Below are positions 1-9,442 of a stretch of DNA of 64,000 nt, piece after piece. Under the pieces are notes generated by a model. The model saw only the letters and a list, made by a program, of their open reading frames with translations, searched no databases and was not told where the DNA came from. Each line of letters starts with the position of its first letter. Within the stretch, counting starts at the first letter, position 1. The position numbers were made by a program, and so were the translations under genes. This DNA is from Tulasnella sp. 424 (lineage: Eukaryota; Basidiomycota; Agaricomycetes; Cantharellales; Tulasnellaceae): positions 1 through 64,000 of the forward strand of contig WSUB01000130.1 in NCBI GenBank assembly GCA_019633425.1. Direction: 5' to 3'.

Positions 1-947
1 AGGCCGAAGAGTCCTTCATGCGAGCGCAAGAGATCTACGCTCGCGTCGGCGATGACCAGGGTCGAGCAAACACGCTATTCGGGCTAGGAAACGTCTACCG
101 CAGTCAATCCAAATACTCGGAGGCCGAAGAGTCCTGCATGCGAGCGCAAGAGATCTACGCTCGCATCGGCGATGACCAGGGCCGCGCAAACACGCTAACA
201 GAGCTAGGAGACGTCTACCGCAGTCGATCCAAATACTCGGAGGCCGAAGAGTACTTCATGCGAGCGCAAGAGATCTACGCTCGCATCGGCGATGACCAGG
301 GTCGAGCAAACACGCTATTCGGGCTAGGAAACGTCTACCGCAGTCAATCCAAATACTCGGAGGCCGAAGAGTTCTGCATGCGAGCGCGAGAGATCTACGC
401 TCGCATCGGCGATGACCAGGGCCGCGCAAACACGCTAACAGGGCTAGGAGACGTCTACCGCAGTCGATCCAAATACTCGGAGGCCGAAGAGTACTTCATG
501 CGAGCGCAAGAGATCTACGCTCGCATCGGCGATGACCAGGGTCGAGCAAACACGCTACGAGGGCTAGGAGACGTCTACCACGCTCAATCCAAATACTCGG
601 AGGCCGAAGAGTCCTTCATGCGAGCGCAAGAGATCTACGCTCGCATTGGCGATGACCAGGGCCGAGCACACACGCTACGAGGGCTAGGAAACGTCTACCA
701 CGCTCAATCCAAATATTCGGATGCCGAAGAGTCCTTCATGCGAGCGCAAGAGATCTACACTCGCATCGGCGATGACCATGGTCAAGCAAACACGCTGCTT
801 GGTCTTGGCCACCTCCACCGGGAGCAAGACTATAACATCAAAGCAGCAGCATTCTACACAGAAGCACGAGATCTCTTTTCTCGCATCGGCCTTTCTGATT
901 ACGAGAATAAAGCGTCGCATTGGCTGGCCACTGTGCCTTATAAGTGA
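1..947 (+). CDS. TPR-repeat protein, 3' part of a kinase-TPR fusion gene (left copy, runs in from outside)
   Basis: The open frame enters from the left edge and ends at a TGA at 945-947. It encodes seven near-identical 40-residue tetratricopeptide repeats with the pattern A-x-E-I-Y-A-R-I-G-D-D-x-G-R-A-N-T-L, then a diverged last repeat (LGHLHREQDYNI). The neighbouring paralogue at 3321-5723 has the same array behind a protein kinase domain, so this is very probably the end of a similar fusion gene; the kinase part is not in the window. Unlike the paralogue, its last codons are in the full-length frame and end in ATVPYK. TPRs bind proteins. No substrate can be named. The first codon seen is not a start. 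Confidence 0.85.
   Translation, partial: AEESFMRAQEIYARVGDDQGRANTLFGLGNVYRSQSKYSEAEESCMRAQEIYARIGDDQGRANTLTELGDVYRSRSKYSEAEEYFMRAQEIYARIGDDQGRANTLFGLGNVYRSQSKYSEAEEFCMRAREIYARIGDDQGRANTLTGLGDVYRSRSKYSEAEEYFMRAQEIYARIGDDQGRANTLRGLGDVYHAQSKYSEAEESFMRAQEIYARIGDDQGRAHTLRGLGNVYHAQSKYSDAEESFMRAQEIYTRIGDDHGQANTLLGLGHLHREQDYNIKAAAFYTEARDLFSRIGLSDYENKASHWLATVPYK
18..800 (+). repeat. 120-bp coding minisatellite encoding TPRs, with 240-bp higher-order pattern
   Basis: About seven tandem copies of a 120-base unit, most differing at only a few positions. Two variants alternate: one reads L-F-G-L-G-N-V-Y-R-S-Q-S-K, the other L-T-E/G-L-G-D-V-Y-R-S-R-S-K. This gives a 240-base dimer repeated across about 60-480, followed by a third type (V-Y-H-A-Q-S-K). 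The near-identity implies recent unequal crossing-over or gene conversion. Confidence 0.9.
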
Positions 948-1395
948 AACTAGTCTATGATCTCATAACGTCCAATTCTCAAACCTTTGGCCGGCGACAA
1001 GTTGCCTCTCGTGGATGATCGTATAAACGCCGTGCATTTCTTCTTGTTTCTTCTCTCGCATGTACGCCATTCGACCGTTTTGTAATAAAAGGTTTGATAC
1101 ACTGTGTCCGCCCTTATCTATTGAATCCACATATACATACAAGCCGCCAAGTTTGATGTGGGCTATTATGACGGGCCAGCCTTGGTTTCGTTATTCCGAT
1201 TTCGGGCGGAGGAGACTGTAAATCCAGCTGCACTGCACCCAGCGCAGAGACTGAAAAGGAGGTCAACGTTACGCCAATCTCCGATCAAACGATGGAAGAC
1301 GTCAGGCGGAGAGTAGTGTTTCCCCACGGCCTTCAACCGACACACGCCACAAAACAAATTGGAACCCTAACCGTCTCCATTGCCGCAAGCTGCCC
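948..1395. other. Spacer between left TPR gene and HUS1 pseudogene
   Basis: This holds the 3' end of the TPR gene and the old HUS1 promoter. It is clearly homologous to 5724-6183, with small insertions and deletions. A possible polyadenylation signal (aataaa) lies at about 1084. No coding potential is supported. Confidence 0.6.
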
Positions 1396-2642
1396 ATGAG
1401 ACTCAAGGCTACCATCGAAAATGTTATAACTTTCTCTCGCAAGTTCAAGACTATATCTCCGGACTTTCTTTTAAGCTCAGCATACCCTTGATATTTTCAG
1501 GAACCCTTCAAAGCATCGAGAAGCAATCAAAGGCATGCATCATGAAGTTTTCACCGTCAACCCTTCAAATAATATGCGCCGGTGAAAGCGAAGGAGGTGT
1601 TCAAGTCTGGTCGTACGTGTCACTACTTAGGGTGCTTGTCCAAAGTTGTTTTTGACTCGGACGCTGTGTTCGGCTAGGCAAATCAAAGTCGTACGTCGTG
1701 AACGAAAGCCTTCGAGCTAGGGAATGAAACCCAACAAGGACAAAAAAGGACCAGGAAACGCTCTTCAGGAAGGATCAGTTCATAATCCAAAGCAACTCAA
1801 ATAACGAGATTACCTGCGAAGTTCAGACCGAACCGCTCCTTCAGGCTCTGCGGTCGGCGTCGGCTTCACCAGACATCACTTTCAAACTGGCCAAAAGAGG
1901 CGAAGTGGCGGTATTCTGCTTTGAAATTTAGGTTCGAGTAAGGTTTTTTTGCTTATCAACTCATTCGCCGTCCTTCAGCCTGGCGTTCCTGTTTCATGCA
2001 TGTAGAGCCGTCAAGGGAAACGAATGGAAATCCCTCATGAGTCATGCCATGCTGTCCGCGTAAGAATCTTGCGGCCATCAGAAGTCTAAGCGTTGAAAGA
2101 GCCATTGTGTTCTGAACCAGACGTGTGCCAGTTCTTCAACTTCTAAACATAATTTCCTGCTGAATGGGGGACAGGTGAACATCATCCTTCCACCCCTCGC
2201 CAAAATGCGTACCGTCGTCGAGCATACGGCCAAACTCAGCTTTATCATTGGCTTCTCTGCAAGTCTTTCAGGCCTGGTCAAGCTCGAGATCGGAACGGGG
2301 GTAGTAGGGGTGGAGACTGTTTTGGGAGAACTGCCAAATTCCAGAGATCAACGGTGTGGAAACGACGGAAATGCGTCACCCGCTGGTTTTCGGACTAAGA
2401 CGGTTCTCGTTCGTACAGGGCAGGATCCTCAACAAGCAGCCGACGAAAATGGGCAACAGCCTTACTTCACTGCGCTTGTCTCCATCCGAAGTTTGCTCAA
2501 GTTCCTGACCAGCTATGTCGTATCCACCACCACAATTGCAAGCATATGCCAAGCATATTGTGTTATCTTCCACGTATTCGTGGGGGAAATGCACAAAGCC
2601 TACCCCGTGCTCACTTTCTATACCCCTTCTCGGTCGGACTAA
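1396..2642 (+). pseudogene. HUS1: HUS1 pseudogene (left copy, broken)
   Basis: Homologous exon by exon to the intact HUS1 at 6184-7416. It starts with the same ATG and keeps the same 62-base GC-AG first intron (1439-1500). Breaks in the exon frame: CAG has become TAG at 1929-1931, and TCA has become TAA at 2087-2089. An extra T near 2321 shifts the frame, and the frame then runs through the former last intron to a TAA at 2640-2642. There is also a 12-base in-frame insertion near 2045. The acceptor of intron 2 has changed from cag to aag. A 155-codon open frame (2175-2642) still covers the C-terminal third but lacks the clamp's N-terminal half, so it is unlikely to be functional. Confidence 0.88.
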
Positions 2643-2780
2643 GCTGCTGAATGAAATTCGAGGTTCGTTTGGTCAAGTAGTCATGGCTCGAGTCGTCTGG
2701 CGCCTTGTCCTTGTATGCAATAACTAAAGCGATGTAGTAGACAAACAAAAAGTAGAGTTACTACGCGTAGGAGGAGCTCG

Positions 2781-3120
2781 TTATGCGGGTATCTGGGAAG
2801 GGGATATGTCGTATGGAGGAGCCCCGTAACCATGGGATGGCCGAGGCTGTACGTATCCTTCTAGAGGAGGAGGAGAGTTTGCATAGTTGGCGGGTGTAGG
2901 TGGGCCATGCGCCGGTATCAAGCCTGGTTGTCCATGCACGGGACCATACCCCTCCGGAGGAGCGGGTGACGATGACAGGCTACCAGGGAGATCGCCAGCG
3001 ACGCTGCTGCCCGCCATCGACCCACTGGCAGCAGAGGCTGCACCAACCATGCCCAATGCGCATTCACAGATCGTCTGTGCCCTTCTAACGCCTGTCTGCG
3101 CTAACTTGGCTTGGTCTTCC
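2781..3120 (-). pseudogene. C-terminal fragment of the coiled-coil/proline-rich gene
   Basis: The reverse strand keeps about the last 110 codons of the gene found complete at 7536-9321, including R-R-A-Q-T-I-C-E-C-A-L-G-M-V-G-A and the proline/glycine-rich tail (P-A-P-P-E-G-Y-G-P-V). Its end differs and stops early (SPSQIPA). Upstream of about 3120 the match ends and the sequence becomes the promoter region of the kinase gene on the other strand. It is the cut end produced by the tandem duplication, with no start of its own. Confidence 0.8.
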
Positions 3121-3320
3121 AATGGGGGGGACACCAGAGGCGATGCAAACACACCAGGCATCAACAGCGCACGTGCTCGTCTAGTACCTAACGTCCTTAA
3201 CGGGTTGTGCATTCAACCCCAACCACACGATATCTTGTCCACCTCTGATCCTCCCCCCGACCTTTCTATCCCCACCGGTCCCCCTTAGTCAACCCATACG
3301 CATTGAATCCCTCCTACCTC

Positions 3321-5723
3321 ATGCAAGGATCAGCCTCGAAACTCCTCAAACCCCTCCAAGGCTTCCGTCTTCGGCTTCCCTTTTCTCGTTCTAAGGCATC
3401 CACGACTGATGAGAACACCGACAGAGGCGGAAACCAGGACGAACGATACGATACCTCAGTCGGAACTACCAAAGAAACGAACCCTAAAAAGCTCTCTGCC
3501 GTGGGTCTGCTTTTCGGTGTTCTGGGCCGTTCGAGCCATTGACAAGAGTTTCGCAGCGGGAGAGACTTGACCGTTTGCCAACTTTCCGGATCCATCCTAA
3601 CGTGATCGAATTTACTTCGTCCGCGCCACATGGAAGTGGTGGCAAGGCCGAAGTGGTCCAGGCAACTTTTAGGCGGGGAGCAGGGAGTGAGGAAGTAGTG
3701 GCAGTCAAGAAGCTTAAATACCACAATGGCATGAAGATCCGGAAGTTCTCCAATGTAAGAATGACGGTGTTCGTTGCCCACTAGGCGGCGCTGACCCCTT
3801 TCACTTAGGAATTTGTCCACGAAGTAGAGATGACAGCTGCATTATCTCACGAGAACGTCGTCCGTTTGATCGGATTTGTCGAAGACCCCGAAAAGGGACG
3901 GGCTTGGGTAATTTTGCCTTGGGAGCCTAACGGAAACGTTAGCGAGTTCCTGGCAACGGAAGAGTGGGAAATTCCGGAACGCATATCTCTTGTAAGTGAC
4001 GATACGTGGTGGCGAAAACGTGCACCGGCATGACGGCTTCTTCATCTTAGATCGCGGATACCTTTAACGGTCTCGGGTATCTCCACACTCGCCAACCGCC
4101 GATCTGCCACGGCGACCTCAAATCGGTGAGTTGGTTGATCTATACTCGTCCGGAACGCCGTATCTCACCTCCACCGCGTCTTAGCTTAACATCCTTGTCA
4201 GCTCATCCTACCGCGCAGTCATTACCGACTTTGGGTCGGCTCGTGTCGTCAGTGAGCTAGCAAACAACTTCGCGGAAGAACAGGGCGATCGAGAGGCGAA
4301 GGGAAAACATACCGCAAAAAGCGCAGGCTCCAAGATCCAAGTCGACGTCGGAGCCGCCGGCAATCAATTAACCTTGACAGGGCCGGGTTGGTCACTTCGC
4401 TGGGCGCCTCCCGAGGTCGTGTATGGGAGCATACCGGATTTGCCAAGTGATAATTGGGCAGCGGGATGGGTGTGCTGGGAGGTAGGCTGACTTGACGAGT
4501 GTGAATTTCTCATGGTGATCGCTAAATATCGTCGGCGGGTGCTTTTGTAGATCATGACGAATAAAGTCCCATTTCCTGAACTTAATTCTGAAGGTGTTAT
4601 CACGTTGACCGTGATTCAAGGGAAGGTTCCTTCCACTCGTGAAGACGCCCAGTTGTCGCAAGTCACCCGACTTTGTAGCTTGATGACGGATTGCTGGGCG
4701 TTTAGTCCTAACGATAGGCCGAGCATTTCTCAGTGCCAGAATGAAGTGGCTTGGATGGTGAGCTGCTCGCTCACCTCGTTACGAAAATTCCTAACGTGCG
4801 TTCCCCTACAGCCATCAACCCCTCCATCAGGCAAACAACCGTCGGGACTCAAAGCCCCTTCCATGGAAATTTTGTTGGAAATGGGTCGCTTGCACTACTC
4901 CCAGGGTAGCTCTGAAAATGCGGCCTCACTTGCTCAACAAGCATTAGCTATTGCCGAGGCCGCGGGTATGGAAGAAGCAAGTGGAATGGCTTTGAAATTA
5001 CTAGGAGACGTCTACTATAGTCAATGCAAGGACCTAGAGGCGGAAGAGTCCTACATACGGGCGCATGAGATCTACGCTCGCATCGGCAATGACAACGGTC
5101 GAGCAAACACGCTACTAGGGCTAGGAAACGTCTACCGCGGTCGATCCAATTACTCGGAGGCCGAAGAGTCCTTCATGCGAGCGGAGGAGATCTACGCTCG
5201 CATCGGCAATGACCAGGGTCAAGCAAACATGCGACAAGGGCTAGGAGAGGTCTACCGCGCTGAATCCAAATGCGAGGAGGCCGAAGAGTCCTTCATACGA
5301 GCGCAAGAGATCTACGCTCGCATCGGCGATGACCACGGTCGAGCAAACACGCTACGGGGGCTAGGAGACGTCTACCACGCTCAATCCAACTACTCGGAGG
5401 CCGAAGAATCCTTCACGCGAGCGCAAGAGATCTACGCTCGCATCGGCGATGACCACGGGCGAGCAAACACGCTACGGGGGCTAGGAGACGTCTACCACGC
5501 TCAATCCAAATACTCGGAGGCCGAAGAATCCTTCACGCGAGCGCAAGAGATCTACGCTCGCATCGGCAATGACCAGGGTCGAGCAAACACGCTGCTTGGT
5601 CTTGGCCACCTCCACCGGGAGCAAGACTATAACATCCAAACAGCGGCATTCTACACAGAAGCACAAGATATCTTTCTCGCATCGGCCTTTCTGATGACAA
5701 GAACAACGCGTCGCATTGGTTAG
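3321..5723 (+). CDS. Protein kinase (tyrosine-kinase-like) fused to TPR repeats
   Basis: Proposed exons are 3321-3500, 3557-3754, 3809-3991, 4051-4125, 4185-4481, 4551-4757 and 4812-5723, all phase 0. A basic, serine-rich N-terminus precedes a kinase domain: loop H-G-S-G-G-K-A-E-V-V, VAVKK lysine, catalytic loop HGDLKSLN (HGD, not HRD), DFGSAR, and APPEV in place of APE. About six TPRs of 40 residues follow, less uniform than in the left copy. The last intron (4758-4811) is a multiple of three and has no stop, so it could be retained. One base is missing near 5675 compared with the left copy, so the last ~20 residues are out of frame and the protein ends at TAG 5721-5723. Key catalytic residues are present, so activity is plausible; partners are unknown. 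Confidence 0.85.
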
Positions 5724-6183
5724 CCACTATGTCTTAGAAGCGAGACTAGTCCATGATCTCATAACATCCAATTCTCAAACCTTTGGCCGAGGACCAGTTG
5801 CCGCTCGTGGATGACTGTACAAACGCTGTGGATTTCTTCTTGTTTCTTCGACCCCTTCGGTAATAAGGGTTTTAATACATTGTGTCCGCTCTTAGCTATC
5901 GAATCCACATATATGTACATACAGGTCACCAAATTTGGTGTCGGTTCTTATGGTCGGCCAGCCTCGGTTTCGTTATCTTTATTTCACGCGGAGGAAACAG
6001 TAAATCCAGCTGCACTACATCCAGCGCAGAGACTGAAAAGGATGTCAACGAAGCTAATGTTCCGCCAGTCTACGATCAACGGTGGAAGGTTGTGTTGGTT
6101 TTTGTGTTTCCCCACGGCCTTCACCCGACACACGCCACAAAACAAATTGGAACCCTAACCGTCTCCATTGCCGCAAGCTGCCC
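5724..6183. other. Spacer between kinase-TPR gene and HUS1
   Basis: This contains the kinase-TPR 3' end and the HUS1 promoter/leader, homologous to 948-1395. No separate gene is supported; the open frames here are short and not conserved between the two copies. Confidence 0.5.
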
Positions 6184-7416
6184 ATGAGACTCAAGGCTAC
6201 CATCGAAAATGTCATAACTTTCTCTCGCAAGTTCAAGACTATATCTCCAACCTTTCTTTTAAGCTCAGTCTACCCTCGGTATTTTCAGGAATCGTTCAAA
6301 GCATCGAGAAGCAATCGAAAGTATGCATCATGAAGTTTTCACCGTCAACCCTTCAAATAATATGCGCGGGTGAAAGCGAAGGAGGTGTTCAAGTCTGGTC
6401 GTACGTGTCACTACTTAGGGTGATCGTCCTAAGTTGGTTTTGACGTCGTGTTCGGCTAGGCAAATCAAAGTCGTACGTCGTGAACGAAAGCCTTCGAACT
6501 AGGGAATGAAACTCAACAGAAAAGAAAAAAACGACCAGGAAACGCTCTTCAGGCAGGATCAGTTCATAATCCAAAGCAACTCAAATAACGAGATTACCTG
6601 CGAAGTTCAGACCGAACCGCTCCTTCAGGCCCTGCGGTCGGCGTCGGCTTCACCAGACATCACTTTCAAACTGGCCAAAAGAGGCGACGTGGCGGTATTC
6701 TGCTTCGATATTCAGGTTCAAGTAAGGTTTTTCCTGTCAACTTATTCACCGCCCTTCAGCCTGACGTCTGCTATCATGCAGAGCCGTCAAGGGAAACGAA
6801 TGGAAATCACTCATGACGTTCGCGTAAGAATCTTGCGGCCATCAGAAGTCTCAGCGTTGAAGGAGCCATTGTGTCCTGAACCAGATGTGAGCTCCTTTTT
6901 CAACTTCTAAGCATAACTTCCTGCTGAATGGTGAACAGGTGAACATCATCCTTCCACCCCTCGCCAAAATGCGTACTGTCGTCGAGCGTATGGCCAAACT
7001 CAGCTCCATCGTTGGCTTCTCCGCAAGTCTTTCAGGCTTGGTCAAGCTTGAGATCGGAACGGAGGTTGTGGGCGTAGAGACTGTTTGGGAGAACTGCCAA
7101 ATTCCAGAGATCAACGGTATGGAAACGACGGCAATGCGTCACCACTGGTTTTCGGACTAAGACGGTTCCCGTCCGTACAGGGCAGGATCCTCAACAAGCA
7201 GCCGACGAAAACGGGCAACAACCTTACTTCACCGCGCTCGTCTCCATCCGAAGTTTGCTCAAGTTCCTGACCAGCTACGTCGTATCCACCACCACAATTG
7301 CAAGTATATGCCAAGCACATTGCGTTATCCTCTACGTATTCGTGGGGGAAATGCACGAAGCCGGCGCCGTGCTCACTTTCTATATCCCTTCTCGGACGGA
7401 CGAAGCTGCCGAATGA
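6184..7416 (+). CDS. HUS1: HUS1 checkpoint clamp subunit (intact copy)
   Basis: Six exons give 291 residues: 6184-6226, 6289-6400, 6520-6721, 6782-6886, 6939-7116 and 7181-7416. The protein starts MRLKATIENVITFSR and matches Hus1 along its length (human Hus1 is about 280 residues). Shared features include CIMKFSP with VQVWS, the ITHDV strand before RILRPSE, the CPEPDVNIILPPL segment and SIRSLLKFL near the end. Hus1 forms the Rad9-Rad1-Hus1 ring loaded at damaged DNA to activate checkpoint kinase signalling. The first intron (6227-6288) begins with GC (gcaagt), which is the only boundary that gives a continuous Hus1 frame. It converges with the coiled-coil gene, with 119 bases between the stops. 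Confidence 0.93.
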
Positions 7417-7535
7417 ATTTCGTTTGGTCAAGTAGTCATGGCTCGAGTCGTATGGCGCATTGTCCTAGTATGCAATAATTAAATCGATGTAATACACAAA
7501 CAAAAACTAGAGCTACTATGCGTAGGAAGAGTTCG

Positions 7536-9321
7536 TTATGTGGGCATCTGGAGCCTCAGCTGTGGTGTGTTCGCTCCTCTAGGCTGCGGCGAATGGGAGG
7601 GGGGTAGGCCGTATGGAGGAGCCCCGTAACCTTGGGATGGCGGAGGCTGTGCGTATCCTTCTGGAGGAGGGGGAGAGTTGGCATAGTTGGCGGGTGTAGG
7701 TGGGCCATGCGCCGGTATCATGCCTGGTTGTCCATAAACGGGACCATACCCCTCCGGAGGAGCGGGTGACGATGACAAGCTCCCAGGGAGATCGCCAGCG
7801 ATGCTGCCGCCCGCCATCGACCCTGCAGCAGAGGCTGCACCAACCATACCTAATGCGCATTCACAGATCGTCTGTGCCCTTCTAACGACTGTCTGCGCCA
7901 ACTCGACTTGGTCTTCCGCTCCAGGTGGGGGACGAGTTATCTTGACGAGGCCGAAGAAGATGCAACTTCCGACGCGATCCACGTCCCCGGATTCACTCTT
8001 GAGGCACCGCTTGACGAGTTCTATCTGTCGCGGGAACAGTACGCTTCCAAGCTCGGGGACGTAGGCACGATAAAAGGCGTCCGTGGATCCACCGGACGAG
8101 GTACGAGACCCGTGCAACATTCGGGAGAACGAGTATGCTGCGTCTAGAATTCCCAGAACCGCTGGACTGGGTACGTTGTTTGGGTGAAGAAGCTCGCTGA
8201 GGGCAGGCAGGTTCTCTTGCATAATGAACTGGGAGATTTCTACGCTGTTCTGATCGACAGCGGCCGAGAATGTTTGCCGACGCCAGACAGCAGCGACGGT
8301 GGGATCGCCTACAAGGAAACGGACGAAGTGAGGCTTTTAAACAACCTGTGCGAAAGAAGTCTGACTTACGGGTGAAAATGTGCTCGTGGATGCGGGTTAG
8401 CTGCTCGTTGGCTTCGTTCGAGTTCGTAACAATCAAGATGTTGATGATCCCTTCACATATCGTCTCTGAGATGGCGTGGCGTAGCAAGTTCTGAACTATT
8501 ACTGGTGTTGCATCCGAGTCTGGTTCAGGCCCAGACAGATCTGCCAGTGCAGCATCTCGGATATCATTCAGGGGTACGGGTGGTGCTCGGACGACCTCAG
8601 CTGCCCATCGATTGATCAGCCTCTCCAATTTCGAGGCGGCGGTCTGAGCGAATCAATGGTAAGGTCGCGGACGTCGGAGATGGGGAGTAGGGAGGCTCAC
8701 TCTGATCGAAAAGTCGTCCACTGAGGATTGCCCCTGATTAGAGTTTCCTGGTTTCCGAACGCCTTGGTCGTCTGCCCCTTCAAGCAGCGCAATCCGAGCT
8801 TTCAAAGCCGCAACCTGCCGCTCTTGCTCTTCGAGTTGCTGCCTTTGGCTTTCTACCTTCTCGTGGGCGATCCTCTGTCAGTCGAGATTAGAACAGACAT
8901 GAGACAAAAATGCTTCGACGACTTTAGTCTAGATCCAGCGTACGAAATTAGTGAGAGCATAACGGTATTGCTCTACAAGGAATTAGAGTTGATCAGTTAG
9001 TCATCGTGCTGGTCCAAAGTCTCCAGATGTTGACGAACCTCCAGACACCCAGTCCCCGGGTGGCTGTTGAGGACGATAGGCGTGACCTTGACCGTACATA
9101 TAGTGAGCTCTATCGAAGTAAAATTACACGAGAAGGGTATATCGTCTTCAGAGGTCTGGGGTTTGGTGGTTGCTGAAGACGCGAGGTGGAGGGGCGTGCC
9201 AAGCTTAATATGCAAGGGAGATGCACAGCCACCACAGCTCTCGGGATAGTGAACAACGCTCCCCACCTAATCTGGTTTCAAAGGCTTTGGCGCCGCCGGT
9301 CATCGCCCGGATGTCTTCCAT
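7536..9321 (-). CDS. Conserved fungal coiled-coil protein with proline-rich tail, function unknown
   Basis: Read on the reverse strand. A helical, glutamine/glutamate-rich coiled coil (RIAHEKVESQRQQLEEQERQ, coded near 8815-8874) is followed by a globular helical region (LERLINRWAAEVV, LLRHAISETICEGIIN, DPTVAAVWRRQTF) and a P/G/Y-rich tail ending at 7536. Introns supported by frame are 8309-8369, 8644-8700 and 8875-8943. The 5' end is uncertain. The exon at 8944-8972 needs one base from the exon before it. That base can come from a start at 9321 (MEDIRAMTGGAKAFETRL, ~300-base intron, unbroken coiled coil) or from a start at 9099 (MYGQGHAYRPQQPP, 66-base intron 8973-9038). I do not recognise the family with confidence. 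A fragment of it lies at 2781-3120. Confidence 0.75.
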
Positions 9322-9442
9322 TAGCGCGGGTAAGGTGAAACCAATCCCATTACAAATGCAGTGCAACCATACAACGGCCCATACAGGAAAAGCAATAAGC
9401 ACACCCAAGGTAACAGACTAACAATCGGGCGGAGACCTACCC

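Larger units (their letters stand above)
1..3120. repeat. Segmental tandem duplication, left unit (right-hand part)
   Basis: This stretch matches about 4786-7920 in order: TPR gene end, spacer, HUS1 and the end of the opposite-strand coiled-coil gene. The two HUS1 start codons are 4788 bases apart. Similarity stops at about 3120 (left) and 7917 (right), inside the coiled-coil gene, directly after the shared bases ggtcttcc. The left edge of this unit is outside the window. Confidence 0.88.
3121..7920. repeat. Segmental tandem duplication, right unit
   Basis: The second unit holds the whole kinase-TPR gene, an intact HUS1 and the start of similarity in the coiled-coil gene. Its length of about 4.8 kb equals the spacing of the two copies, as expected for a simple head-to-tail duplication with its junction near 3120. 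The 5' half (kinase) can be compared with the left unit only outside this window. Confidence 0.8.

Noticed and set aside
7117..7161. Acceptor at 7161 (ggactaag) for the last HUS1 intron
   Set aside because: It gives the wrong phase. The acceptor at 7180 (gtacag) gives the Hus1 frame, and ggactaag then serves well as the branch site.
8728..9000. Forward open frame of 90 codons
   Set aside because: It is the antisense shadow of the coiled-coil exons and introns of the reverse-strand gene.
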